A stretch of DNA of 64,000 nt, from positions 62,001 through 126,000 of the forward strand of contig NZ_JASCXJ010000013.1 in assembly GCF_030271535.1 (NCBI RefSeq), written 5' to 3'. The notes beneath the pieces were generated by a model. That model was not told where the DNA came from. It was given only the letters and a program-made list of their open reading frames with translations, and did not search any database. The position numbers and the translations under genes are program-made. This document shows positions 54,361-64,000 of the stretch, in pieces. Numbering within the stretch: the first letter of the stretch is position 1; each line of letters begins with the position of its first letter. The DNA comes from Nocardiopsis sp. ATB16-24. Lineage in GTDB: Bacteria; Actinomycetota; Actinomycetes; Streptosporangiales; Streptosporangiaceae.

Positions 54361-54528
54361 GGGGACCACCCCTCGACCTGGATCGGGGCCGGAGGACCCG
54401 GAGCCGTCCATCACCACATGCGCGGCCGGACGGGCCCGGGAGGGGACGTCCCCTCCCCACCGGCCACAGACCGCGCCACACGCCATGACCTCGGCCCTCC
54501 CGGGCCGTACGACCATCCTGGAGAGGCC

Positions 54529-54942
54529 GTGTCCGAACCGAAGATCTCCGTGGCCGCGCCCGAGAGCCTGACCGGGCGCCTGCGTACCGACCGGAACGTG
54601 TGGCTGTGCACGTTGCGTCGCGACGGATCGCCCCACATCACTCCGGTGTGGTTCGTCCATCTGCGCGACCGCTGGTGGATCAGCGTGCAGGCCGGGTCCG
54701 TCAAGGCGCGCAACGTCTCCGTCGACCCGCGGGTGTCCCTGGCCCTGGAGGACGGCGACGCCCCCGTCGTGGCGGAGGGGCGGGCCCTCCTCCACACCGG
54801 GGACTTCCCCGCGGAGGTGGTGGCGGCCTTCCATGACAAGTACGGGTATGAGATCCGTACACCCGAGGACGGCTCGGACCTTACCCGGGCCCTGGTGGAG
54901 GTCGGGGTGACCCGCTGGCTGATGAGCGGCCAGGCGCACTGA
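54529..54942 (+). CDS. PNPOx/split-barrel fold protein
   Basis: A 137-residue protein of the pyridoxamine-5'-phosphate-oxidase-like split-barrel family. Typical segments are WLCTLRRDGSPHITPVWFV at residues 24-42, WWISVQAGSVKARNV and VSLALEDGD. Members use FMN or F420; actinobacterial short ones are often F420-dependent or of unknown role, and nothing here decides. The GTG start has GGAGAGG upstream. The stop is in a strong bidirectional terminator shared with phoH. Confidence 0.85.
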   Translation: MSEPKISVAAPESLTGRLRTDRNVWLCTLRRDGSPHITPVWFVHLRDRWWISVQAGSVKARNVSVDPRVSLALEDGDAPVVAEGRALLHTGDFPAEVVAAFHDKYGYEIRTPEDGSDLTRALVEVGVTRWLMSGQAH

Positions 54943-54944
54943 GG

Positions 54945-54977
54945 CGCCGGGCCCGCCCGGACGGGGCGGGCCCGGCG
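54945..54977. terminator. Bidirectional terminator
   Basis: Perfect 14-bp arms CGCCGGGCCCGCCC and complement, 5-nt loop, between convergent PNPOx-like and phoH genes. Confidence 0.9.
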
Positions 54978-54983
54978 GACCGG

Positions 54984-56330
54984 TCAGTTCTCCAGCATCT
55001 CGGTGACCAGGGCGGCGATGGGCGAGCGCTCGGACCTGGTCAGGGTGACGTGGGCGAACAGCGGATGCCCCTTGAGCTTCTCGATGACCGCGACCACGCC
55101 GTCGTAGCGACCCACCCGCAGGTTGTCGCGCTGGGCGATGTCGTGGGTGAGCACCACCCGCGAGTTCTCGCCCAGACGGGACAGCACGGTGAGCAGCACG
55201 TTGCGCTCCAGGGACTGCGCCTCGTCCACGATCACGAAGGCGTCGTGCAGCGAACGGCCCCGGATGTGCGTGAGCGGCAGGACCTCCAGCATCCCCCGGT
55301 CCACGACCTCCTCGATGACCTCCTCGGTGGTCACCGCGGACAGGGTGTCGTGCACGGCCTGGCCCCAGGGGGTCATCTTCTCGTTCTCGGTCCCGGGCAG
55401 GTAGCCCAGCTCTTGGCCGCCGACCGCGTACAGCGGCCGGAACACCATCACCTTGCGGTGCCGGCGACGTTCCAGCACGGCTTCCAGACCGGCGCACAGG
55501 GCCAGAGCCGACTTACCGGTGCCCGCGCGCCCGCCCAGGGACACGATGCCCACGTCGGGGTCCGTGAGCAGGTCCAGGGCGATGCGCTGTTCGGCGCTGC
55601 GTCCGTGCAGTCCGAACACCTCGCGGTCCCCGCGCACCACCTTCACCGACTTGTCGGGCTGAACGCGGCCCAGCGCCTTGCCCCGCTCGGACACCAGCAC
55701 CAGACCGGTGTGGCAGGGGTACTCGCGAGCCTCCTCGATGTCGCAGACACCGCTCTCGAAGAGCTCGCCGACCTGGTGGGCCGGCACGTCCAGTTCGGCC
55801 ATGCCCGTCCAGCCGTGCTCGATGGCCAGTTCGGCGCGATACTCGTCGGCGGACAGTCCGATCGAGGACGCCTTGACCCGCATCGGCAGGTCCTTGCTGA
55901 CCAGTACGACGTCCCCGCCCTCCTCTTGGAGGTTGCGGGCCACCGTGAGGATCCGCGTGTCGTTGTCGCCGAGCCGGAAGCCCGCCGGAAGGATCTGGGG
56001 ATCACTGTGGTTGAGCTCCACACGCAGTGTGCCGCCCAGGTCGTTCACCGGTACCGGGACGTCCAGACGGCCGTGGGAGACCCTCAGATCGTCGAGATGG
56101 CGCAACGCGTTACGGGCGAAGTACCCGAGCTCGGGGTGATGGCGCTTGCTCTCGAGTTCGGTGATCACCACCACGGGGATGACGACCTCGTGCTCGGCGA
56201 AACGGGCCATGGCCAACGGGTCGGCGAGCAGGACACTGGTGTCGAGAACGTAGACGCGTCCACCCTCTTCCCCCTCCGAGGGACCGGTGGAAGGCTGGGT
56301 GTCACGGCGATCGGTCGAGGAACTAGCCAC
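54984..56330 (-). CDS. PIN-PhoH protein (PhoH2-type RNA helicase/RNase)
   Basis: A 448-residue fusion. The N-terminal PIN domain has Asp30 in [10 protein letters not shown] and later acidic residues ([33 protein letters not shown]) that form a VapC-like RNase site. The C-terminal PhoH ATPase has Walker [12 protein letters not shown] (residues 266-276), [17 protein letters not shown] and Walker [11 protein letters not shown]. Studied mycobacterial PhoH2 proteins unwind and cut RNA. I see no upstream PhoAT-type antitoxin frame. GTG start with GGGGAGAAC upstream. A perfect palindrome lies 14 bp before the start. Confidence 0.93.
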   Translation of the reverse strand: MASSSTDRRDTQPSTGPSEGEEGGRVYVLDTSVLLADPLAMARFAEHEVVIPVVVITELESKRHHPELGYFARNALRHLDDLRVSHGRLDVPVPVNDLGGTLRVELNHSDPQILPAGFRLGDNDTRILTVARNLQEEGGDVVLVSKDLPMRVKASSIGLSADEYRAELAIEHGWTGMAELDVPAHQVGELFESGVCDIEEAREYPCHTGLVLVSERGKALGRVQPDKSVKVVRGDREVFGLHGRSAEQRIALDLLTDPDVGIVSLGGRAGTGKSALALCAGLEAVLERRRHRKVMVFRPLYAVGGQELGYLPGTENEKMTPWGQAVHDTLSAVTTEEVIEEVVDRGMLEVLPLTHIRGRSLHDAFVIVDEAQSLERNVLLTVLSRLGENSRVVLTHDIAQRDNLRVGRYDGVVAVIEKLKGHPLFAHVTLTRSERSPIAALVTEMLEN

Positions 56331-56343
56331 TCGTTCTCCCCTT

Positions 56344-56362
56344 GGGCACCGTTACGGTGCCC
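56344..56362 (-). promoter_or_regulatory. Perfect 19-nt palindrome upstream of the PIN-PhoH gene
   Basis: GGGCACCGT-T-ACGGTGCCC (as read on the plus strand) lies just upstream of the Shine-Dalgarno. It may be an operator or an RNA stem that limits ribosome access. Confidence 0.45.
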
Positions 56363-56401
56363 TACTGTCACGGGATCATGGAGGACCGGGACCTGGCCCA
56401 C

Positions 56402-56421
56402 GAGGGCCGGGACCGGCCCTC
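56402..56421. terminator. Short GC-rich hairpin upstream of the PIN-PhoH gene
   Basis: GAGGGCCGG-GA-CCGGCCCTC, 9-bp arms. It lies between the isoprenyl transferase and phoH genes and could help end the former transcript. Confidence 0.35.
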
Positions 56422-56533
56422 CTCGTTGACGTTCCGCGTTGACGGAGGAGATCAATGAGTCGGGGCCTCCCGAACGGGTGGTCGAACGCCACCCGCCACT
56501 TCCGACGCTACGCTTCCATTCCCACGTTTCCAA

Positions 56534-56582
56534 GAGGCCTTTCCCTCCGCGCGGTGAACTCCGCGTTAAGGGAAGGGACCTC
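56534..56582 (-). terminator. Imperfect long hairpin after the isoprenyl transferase gene
   Basis: GAGG.C.TTCCCT...CGCGG / CCGCG...AGGGAA.GG.CCTC: about 20-bp imperfect arms, starting 16 bp past the stop. Confidence 0.55.
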
Positions 56583-56597
56583 GGAGGAACATGGGGT

Positions 56598-57359
56598 TCA
56601 GGACCCGTAACGGCGGTTGCGCGCGCCGTACGAACGCAGTGCACGCAGAAAATCCACTCTGCGGAAAGCAGGCCAGTAGACCTCGCAGAAGTAGAACTCC
56701 GAATGCACGCTCTGCCAGAGCATGAAGCCCGACAGGCGTTGCTCCCCTGACGTGCGGATGAGCAGGTCGGGGTCGGGCTGGCCGCGCGTGTAGAGATGCC
56801 GTGCGATGTCCTCGATGTCCAGGCGCTCGGCCAGCTCCTGGATGTCGGTGCCTTTGGCCGCCTCCTCTTGGAGGAGGGACCGAACCGCATCAGCGATCTC
56901 ACGTCTACCCCCATACCCGACGGCGACGTTGACAACCAGGCCGGGGTTGCCGGATGTGGCCACCTCCGCCTCTTTGAGGGCCTGGGCGGTGGACGCGGGG
57001 AGCACGTCGAGGGCTCCGACGGGGCGTGTGTTCCACCCCTCCTCGCGGAGTCTGGCGATGGTCTGCTCGATGATCCGCACCAGCGGACCGAGTTCGGACT
57101 CATCACGTGAGAGGTTGTCGGTGGAGAGCATCCAGAGGGTCACCACCTGGACGCCCAGTTCGTTGCACCAGCGCAGCAGCTCGAAGATCTTGTTCGCGCC
57201 GGCCTGGTGGCCGTACTCGGCCCCCTGGAGGCCGCTGCTCTTGGCCCAGCGTCGGTTGCCGTCCATGGCCACACCGACATGGCGGGGTATCTCCTGACCG
57301 CGCAACCCGCGCTCAAGGCGCCGCTCGTACAGCCAGTACAGGGGGTCACGAAGCCCCAT
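56598..57359 (-). CDS. uppS: Isoprenyl transferase (cis-prenyltransferase)
   Basis: A 253-residue cis-prenyltransferase that adds isoprene units from IPP to an allylic diphosphate, giving polyprenyl carriers for cell-wall synthesis. The signature VAMDGNRRWAKSSGL holds the catalytic Asp, followed by GHQAGANKI, TLWMLSTDNLSRDESEL, and the C-terminal RTSGEQRLSGFMLWQS plus YFCEVYWPAFRRVDF. Actinobacteria usually have two to three paralogues of different chain length, and I cannot tell which one this is; hence the gene symbol is tentative. ATG start (MGLRDPLYWLYE) with a weak GAGAGG upstream. Confidence 0.93.
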   Translation of the reverse strand: MGLRDPLYWLYERRLERGLRGQEIPRHVGVAMDGNRRWAKSSGLQGAEYGHQAGANKIFELLRWCNELGVQVVTLWMLSTDNLSRDESELGPLVRIIEQTIARLREEGWNTRPVGALDVLPASTAQALKEAEVATSGNPGLVVNVAVGYGGRREIADAVRSLLQEEAAKGTDIQELAERLDIEDIARHLYTRGQPDPDLLIRTSGEQRLSGFMLWQSVHSEFYFCEVYWPAFRRVDFLRALRSYGARNRRYGS

Positions 57360-57457
57360 GGGCGAAACCTCTCAGAGCTGGATCAGAAAAAGGCGGCACA
57401 CCGGCGGACGGGAGGTGCCGGCGGGGATGCTCCCAGCGTAGTTCGCTCCGGCGAGGT

Positions 57458-58069
57458 CTACGTCACGGCCAGGGACTTGCGCACGTGCTTGCGTCCTTGG
57501 TGGATGCGGGACTTGACGGTGCCCAGGGCCAGGTTCAGCTCGGAGGCGATCTCGTTGTAGTCCATCTGGCACAGGTCGCGCAGGACCAGGGGCGCCACCA
57601 GGTTGGGCCGGTCCTTCTCCAGCTGGTCGAGCGCCTCCAGCAGGTCGATCCGGGAACCGGCGATGACGCTGGTGGTGCGAGGATCACGCTGGTGCGGCAT
57701 ACGCTCGGCCTCGGTGGGGAACTCGGCCGAACGACGCTTCATCGAGCGGTAGGTCTGACGTGCGGAGTTGGACACCACCGTGTACAGCCACGTGGTGAAC
57801 AGGGAGTCGCCCTTGAAACTGTCGATCTTGCGGGCCACCCGCAGCAGCGCGTCCTGGCAGGCCTCCTCGGCGTCCTGACGGTAGGGCAGGAAACGCGAGC
57901 ACCGGCGCAGCACCTCGGGCTGGATCCGCCGGAGCAGGTCGTCCAGGGCCGCGGCGTCGCCGGCCTTGGCCTGACGCGCGAGCTCTTCCAGCTCCTCGTT
58001 GACGTTGCCGGCCACCCGGCGCCTTGGTACGGGTTTCTGTTCGTGGTCTGCGTGATCGCTACTACGCAT
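57458..58069 (-). CDS. ECF-like RNA polymerase sigma factor
   Basis: A 203-residue sigma-70-family factor with regions 2 and 4 only. Region 2 is RIQPEVLRRCSRFLPYRQDAEEACQDALLRVARKID (given in part), with the DAEEACQDALLRV core, and WLYTVVSNSARQ. Region 4 is LRDLCQMDYNEIASELNLALGTVKSRIHQGRKHVRKSL, the helix-turn-helix for the -35 element. No membrane anti-sigma gene is next to it; instead a protein kinase gene is divergent across 310 bp. It may be controlled by that kinase or by an anti-sigma factor elsewhere. ATG start with GGAAGAG upstream. Confidence 0.9.
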   Translation of the reverse strand: MRSSDHADHEQKPVPRRRVAGNVNEELEELARQAKAGDAAALDDLLRRIQPEVLRRCSRFLPYRQDAEEACQDALLRVARKIDSFKGDSLFTTWLYTVVSNSARQTYRSMKRRSAEFPTEAERMPHQRDPRTTSVIAGSRIDLLEALDQLEKDRPNLVAPLVLRDLCQMDYNEIASELNLALGTVKSRIHQGRKHVRKSLAVT

Positions 58070-58379
58070 GGCTGGTCTCTTCCTGACTAACGGCAGACGT
58101 CCGGCCGTCCGCTTCGGACGTGCGTGCGCACGTATTCGAGGGTCACACGTGTATGGGACGCCTACGGTCCCCGTCCGGCTCCGCCCTCATGAGGTTTCAC
58201 GTCATTCTCACGGCCATTTCATGGTGTGGGAACCGACAGGTCCTCTTCAGTCTCCATGGGCCAGGGGCATCGGCGCCACCCGGGGAAGGGGATCATATCG
58301 CTGGAGGGCAACATGAGGCACAGATGGTGTATTAGTGGGCAACGACCGCGTATCCACCCCTGACATACCCGAGGCGAAA
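58070..58379. promoter_or_regulatory. 310-bp divergent region, sigma factor / kinase
   Basis: No gene is supported. It must hold both promoters. An in-frame GTG at 58335 could extend the kinase by 15 residues but lacks a ribosome site. Confidence 0.4.
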
Positions 58380-59747
58380 ATGAGTCAACCGGAGGCCTTC
58401 GGACGTTACCGCGTCATTCGGCGCCTTGGGTCCGGCTCCTTCGCCACGGTCTGGCTGGCACAGGACGATCTTCTCAACTATCCGGTGGCCATCAAGGTAC
58501 TCGCTGAGAACTGGGCCCACCAGATGGACATCCAGCACCGCTTCCTGGAGGAGGCCCGCATCCTCCGCCAGACCGACTCCACGTGGCTGGTGGCGGTGCA
58601 CGACGTGGACGTGCTGCCCGACGGGCGCCCCTACATGGTGATGACCTACGCCGACCAGGGCAGTGTGGCCGATCTCATCCGCCGAGGTCAGCTGCCCTTG
58701 GACGAGGCGCTACGGCTGCTGACCGAGATCGGCCAGGGCATCACCGTGCTGCACAACCACGGCACGATCCACCGCGACATCAAGCCGTCGAACGTGCTGT
58801 TGCAGTCGTCGCCGGTGGGTCAGCGGGTACTGGTGGCGGACCTGGGCTTCGCCAAGGCGATCGATGAGGCCTCGGGGTTCACCGCGGCCGCCGGAACCCC
58901 CGGCTACATGTCCCCCGAACAGAGCATCCCCGGCGGCGACCTGGATGTGCGCTCCGACGTGTACTCCCTGGGAGCGGTCGCCTACGAACTCATCACGGGG
59001 CGCCCACCGTCGCGACCTCCGGTGAAGATCCCTCCCGGCCGGGTCCGGCCGGGCCTGCCTCCCGAACTCGACGAACTCATCCTGTCCGCGCTCTCGGTGG
59101 ACCGGGAGAGCCGTCCGGCGGACGCCAAGACCTTCACCGACCGGGTCAGGGCCATCCGTATGGCACCCGACCTTCCCAAGGCGGTGCCCTGGTGGCAGCG
59201 GTACCGGATGCCGTGGAGACGGGCGGTGGCGCTGGTGGCGGCCCTGGGCGTCGTGGCGGCCAGTGTCACGGCGTCCCTCGGCAGCCCTGGGCTGTCCCTG
59301 ACCACGGTGCGCTACGCCACCCAGCAGCTCCGGATGGAGGTGCCGTCGGTGTGGGCCCGCGAGTTCCACGCCGGCCGGGAGGTACGTCCGGCCGCGGCCG
59401 GCAGCGGCACCGAACCGGCGTTACTCGTGGCCACCGACGTCGACGACTGGGGTTCCGGCGAGGCGGCGTCGTACGGGGTGTACGCGACGGTGGTGCCCGA
59501 CGACCTCGACCTGAGCGGGGTCGCGGGCACCGCGCCGTGCGGGATCGCCCCGGAGGAACGCGAGGTCGACACCGAGGACTGGGAGGGCACGGTGTGGGAC
59601 TGGCCCGACTGCAACGGCAACGGATCGTTCAGCAGCGCCGCCGTGAAGCATCCGGGCGAGCGCGCGACCGTGTACCTGGAGATCCGCCAGCCCGAGTACC
59701 GCCCCGACCTGGTGAACGAGATCATCGAGGGCACCCACCTGGGCTGA
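58380..59747 (+). CDS. Ser/Thr protein kinase with DLG motif and outer domain
   Basis: A 455-residue kinase. Gly-loop GSGSFATVW, Lys39 in VAIKVL, HRDIKPSN (Asp133), but the metal motif is DLG (154-156) instead of DFG, which several active kinases also have. GTPGYMSPE follows. After the kinase domain is one membrane helix near residues 281-301 (AVALVAALGVVAASVTASLG) and an outer domain of about 150 residues with two cysteines (PCGIAPEE and PDCNG) that may form a disulfide. The ATG has GAGGCG five bases upstream. It is divergent from the ECF-like sigma gene. Confidence 0.9.
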   Translation: MSQPEAFGRYRVIRRLGSGSFATVWLAQDDLLNYPVAIKVLAENWAHQMDIQHRFLEEARILRQTDSTWLVAVHDVDVLPDGRPYMVMTYADQGSVADLIRRGQLPLDEALRLLTEIGQGITVLHNHGTIHRDIKPSNVLLQSSPVGQRVLVADLGFAKAIDEASGFTAAAGTPGYMSPEQSIPGGDLDVRSDVYSLGAVAYELITGRPPSRPPVKIPPGRVRPGLPPELDELILSALSVDRESRPADAKTFTDRVRAIRMAPDLPKAVPWWQRYRMPWRRAVALVAALGVVAASVTASLGSPGLSLTTVRYATQQLRMEVPSVWAREFHAGREVRPAAAGSGTEPALLVATDVDDWGSGEAASYGVYATVVPDDLDLSGVAGTAPCGIAPEEREVDTEDWEGTVWDWPDCNGNGSFSSAAVKHPGERATVYLEIRQPEYRPDLVNEIIEGTHLG

Positions 59748-59769
59748 CGGACCGGAACCCGGATCCTCC

Positions 59770-61803
<2,034 letters not shown>

Positions 61804-61915
61804 GTCTCAACTCTGCCACCCGCGTCCCGAAATCGCCTCACACCGTCGCCTCGGGTCGGGGTCCGCGACCCCGGAAGGGGCGGACCCGTCCCCGTGGGAC
61901 TTCAGGAGGACGGAC

Positions 61916-62200
61916 TCAGCTGCGCGGGGAGGGACCGTCCGTGTCCCCCCGGGCGTTCTCCCGACGGTCACCCGTCCCATCGGTGTTCGCCGCCCGGTCG
62001 GTCTCCTCCACCCTGGCCGCGAACTCCTCGCCCTTGGGCAGGTCCTTGATCTTGCCCATGAAGTTGCGCATGAGGAAGAACAGTCCTACACCGATCACGA
62101 AGATGATGAGGAAGCCCAGCACACCGGGTGTCACGGTGTCCGTGTCGAGGTCGCTCGCCAACGTCGTCACGGACGGGAGAAGGGAATTCATACCGTTCAT
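61916..62200 (-). CDS. Small single-helix membrane protein next to mca
   Basis: A 94-residue protein with an outer N-terminus of about 25 residues, one membrane helix (LGFLIIFVIGVGLFFLMRNF) and a charged cytosolic tail. The ATG overlaps the TGA of mca by 4 bp (ATGA), so it is translated with mca. A protein of this kind is common directly after mca in actinobacteria, which supports it as a real gene, but the role is unknown. Confidence 0.8.
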   Translation of the reverse strand: MNGMNSLLPSVTTLASDLDTDTVTPGVLGFLIIFVIGVGLFFLMRNFMGKIKDLPKGEEFAARVEETDRAANTDGTGDRRENARGDTDGPSPRS

Positions 62201-63075
62201 ACTCTCACCGCTTCCCGCACACCCGCGAAGAGGTCCTTCTCGGGGATCTCCGTCTCCACCAGCGAACGCACCAGGTGGTAGTCCTCGGTCGGCCAGGCCT
62301 CCGCGACGATGTCGTTGGGCACGGCGAACCAGAAACCGTTGGGGTCGACCTGGGTGGCGTGCGCCTTGAGCGCCTCGTCGGCGAGATCGAAGTACTCGCT
62401 ACAGTGCACCCGCGTGGTGATCTCCCAGCGGGGGCGGTCGCGCTCCTTGATCCGCTTCATCCAGTCCTCGAAGGGGTTCTCCAGGCCCCGCGCCGCCAGG
62501 AGGTCGGCCAAGGCGGTGAACCTCTCCGGCGGGAAGGACACGAAGTAGTACAGCTTGAGCGGCTGCCACGGTTCGCCCGCGTCGGGGTAGGCGTCGGGGT
62601 CGTTCGCGGCGTCGAAGGCGTGCATCGACACCTTGTGGGTCATGATGTGGTCGGGGTGCGGATAACCGCCGTTCTCGTCGTAGGTGAGGACGACGTGCGG
62701 GCGGAACCGCCGGATGGACGCCACCAGCGGCGCCGCGGCCTCCTCCACCGGAAGCGTGGCGAAGCAGCCCTCGGGCAGGGGCGGCAGGGGGTCCCCCTCG
62801 GGCAGGCCGGAGTCGATGAAACCGGCGAACTCCTGCTCGACACCGAGGATCTCCCTGGCCCGCTCCATCTCCTGACGGCGGACCCGGGCGATGTTCTCCC
62901 GGATGTCGGGGCGCTCCATCGCGGGATTGAGGATGTCGCCGCGTTCGCCACCGGTCATGGTGACGACCAGCACTTCGGCACCCTCTTTCACATAACGCGC
63001 CATCGTGGCCGCGCCCTTGCTGGACTCGTCATCGGGGTGGGCATGGACGGCCATAAGCCTCAGACGCTCGGACAA
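62197..63075 (-). CDS. mca: Mycothiol S-conjugate amidase
   Basis: Mca cleaves mycothiol S-conjugates of electrophiles and drugs to a mercapturic acid and GlcN-Ins, a detoxification step specific to mycothiol producers. The 292 residues carry the zinc motif AHPDDE (His13, Asp16), TGGERGDILNP, and HPDHIMTH for the third zinc ligand, with the longer Mca-type C-terminus that separates it from MshB. The start is TTG with AAGGAG nine bases upstream. It heads a two-gene operon with the small membrane protein, and DUF4307 is divergent, the usual arrangement. Confidence 0.96.
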   Translation of the reverse strand: MSERLRLMAVHAHPDDESSKGAATMARYVKEGAEVLVVTMTGGERGDILNPAMERPDIRENIARVRRQEMERAREILGVEQEFAGFIDSGLPEGDPLPPLPEGCFATLPVEEAAAPLVASIRRFRPHVVLTYDENGGYPHPDHIMTHKVSMHAFDAANDPDAYPDAGEPWQPLKLYYFVSFPPERFTALADLLAARGLENPFEDWMKRIKERDRPRWEITTRVHCSEYFDLADEALKAHATQVDPNGFWFAVPNDIVAEAWPTEDYHLVRSLVETEIPEKDLFAGVREAVRV

Positions 63076-63232
63076 CGGAGGGTTCTCCTTGGTTTCGGAT
63101 GGGCGGGCGCGGGGAGAGGGCCCGAATCCCCCTTGCCACCCGGCTCGGACGACTCACGTACGGGTCGCGTGGGGAAGCTGTCAGGTCGGAGATATCTTAG
63201 ACAACACCATCCCCTTGTTCGGAGATTCCCGC

Positions 63233-63685
63233 ATGCAGCCGACCCCGGAGGAAGACGCCGTGAGCAGTGCCGAAACAGCGGCCGACACAACGGCCGACCC
63301 CTCTGTCCGTACCACGCCGGCGCTGCGCAGGCACCACGGCAACGGGCCGGTCTTCTTCGTCATCGGCACCCTGGTCGCGGTACTGTGCGCGATCGGCTGG
63401 GGCTACTCCGTGATGAGCTACAGCGGTCTGGGCGGCGGTGTGTACCACCAGGTGGTGAGGATCTCGGCGCCGACTCCCGACGAGGCCACCATCAGCTACG
63501 AGGTGAACAGCAAGAACGGGGCCGAGTGCCTGATCGTGGCCCGAGACGACCGGTTCGTGGAGGTCGGCCAGGTCCGCAGCACGGTCGAGGGCGGGAACCG
63601 TATGGTCACCACGACCGTTGAAACGGTTCGTCAGGCCGCCACGGTAGAAGTGGCCTCATGCAGGGAACAAGGTTCCCAGGACTGA
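63233..63685 (+). CDS. DUF4307 family membrane protein
   Basis: A 150-residue protein with a Thr/Ala-rich cytosolic start, one membrane helix (VFFVIGTLVAVLCAIGWGYSVM) and an outer beta-rich domain (VVRISAPTPDEATISYEV, CLIVARD) ending in a cysteine-containing VASC segment. This matches DUF4307, which is found next to mca and greA in actinobacteria. GGAGA lies 7 nt before the ATG. The function is unknown. Confidence 0.88.
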   Translation: MQPTPEEDAVSSAETAADTTADPSVRTTPALRRHHGNGPVFFVIGTLVAVLCAIGWGYSVMSYSGLGGGVYHQVVRISAPTPDEATISYEVNSKNGAECLIVARDDRFVEVGQVRSTVEGGNRMVTTTVETVRQAATVEVASCREQGSQD

Positions 63686-63708
63686 CCCGAGGCCCCGGGT
63701 TCGCGCGA

Positions 63709-63725
63709 CCGGTCCACCGGACCGG
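63709..63725 (+). terminator. Short palindrome between DUF4307 and greA
   Basis: CCGGTCC-ACC-GGACCGG: 7-bp arms, 3-nt loop, 23 bp past the DUF4307 stop. Confidence 0.35.
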
Positions 63726-63862
63726 CCCACCGAACCCCTTCCCGTCGGTCCGGCGGTGGCGCCGGGCCGCGAGAACCCGTGTGCGGCAACGCACGGTGAT
63801 ATTCTCGTAAGTTCAGCTCAGGCCGCATGGTGGCCTTTGCTACTAGTGCACAAGGAGTTCCC

Positions 63863-64000
63863 GTGACCCAAACCCGCGATGACAATGTCACCTGGCTCAC
63901 GCAGGAGGCGTATGACCGGCTCAAGTCCGAGCTGGACCACCTGACGGGTGAGGGGCGCATCCAGATCGCGGAGAAGATCGAGGCGGCTCGGGAGGAGGGC
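63863..64000 (+). CDS. greA: Transcription elongation factor GreA, N-terminal part (runs off the right edge)
   Basis: GreA binds the secondary channel of RNA polymerase and stimulates cleavage of back-tracked RNA. The visible 46 residues, TQTRDDNVTWLTQEAYDRL and then KSELDHLTGEGRIQIAEKI, are the first part of the N-terminal coiled coil. The start is GTG with AAGGAG five bases upstream. About a quarter of the protein is present. The DUF4307-greA order is the normal actinobacterial one. Confidence 0.92.
   Translation, partial: MTQTRDDNVTWLTQEAYDRLKSELDHLTGEGRIQIAEKIEAAREEG

Noticed and set aside
58335..58379. GTG extension of the third kinase by 15 residues
   Set aside because: No ribosome site at that GTG, whereas the ATG at 58380 has GAGGCG at suitable spacing just before the conserved kinase start.

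Overview
The window is a piece of a high-GC actinobacterial chromosome. Mycothiol metabolism (mca), several PASTA-less Ser/Thr protein kinases, DUF6177, DUF1707, DUF3352, DUF4245, DUF4307 and DUF6542 proteins, many GTG/TTG starts, candidate leaderless genes and an ectoine hydroxylase together point to the Streptosporangiales/Nocardiopsaceae (Nocardiopsis-, Streptomonospora- or Thermobifida-like). That placement is an inference from protein content; no rRNA is present and I saw no tRNA or CRISPR array.

Layout. 1-8.3 kb: 5' end of mnmA (minus strand), a DUF695-like protein, a membrane protein, an FAD-dependent phytoene-desaturase-like oxidoreductase, a DUF6177 protein, a small helical protein and an alpha/beta hydrolase with an Asp nucleophile. 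8.3-10.3 kb: a bacterial voltage-gated sodium-channel-like protein divergent from thymidine kinase. 10.3-27.7 kb: an accessory zone whose minus-strand genes, read from 27.7 kb down to 10.3 kb, encode a VirB8/TcpC-like protein, a two-helix membrane protein, a TcpE protein fused to a degenerate MinD-like domain, a VirB4-like ATPase, a VirB6-like membrane protein, an NTF2-like membrane protein, a lytic transglycosylase/NlpC-P60 wall hydrolase and an AT-rich small membrane protein. This order closely follows the conB-conC-conD-conE-conG-cwlT order of ICEBs1-type conjugation machines, yet no relaxase, coupling protein or integrase is seen here. Plus-strand genes (ectD; a Ser/Thr kinase and a small membrane protein) sit inside the run.

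27.7-64 kb is mostly conserved chromosome: a decayed antitoxin fragment, ychF, an FkbM methyltransferase, an alpha/beta hydrolase, rmuC, a DUF6542 protein, xseB-xseA, a lipid-droplet-type protein, ispH, DUF4245, a TetR regulator, glpX, a DUF3352 protein, an ABC-2 exporter pair, DUF1707, fumC, a kinase, two tandem surface transglycosylases that share a 186-bp identical block, a very large polytopic membrane protein, a PNPOx-fold protein, phoH (PIN-PhoH), an isoprenyl transferase, an ECF-like sigma factor divergent from a third kinase, a DUF255 thioredoxin-fold protein, a small membrane protein overlapping mca, DUF4307, and the start of greA.

The genes do not form one pathway. The housekeeping part covers tRNA thiolation, isoprenoid synthesis (ispH, isoprenyl transferase), gluconeogenesis (glpX), the TCA cycle (fumC), DNA repair (xseAB, rmuC) and mycothiol detoxification (mca). 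The most unusual unit is the dispersed type IV secretion-like gene set. Strong GC-rich hairpins lie between many convergent gene pairs and are annotated as terminators.
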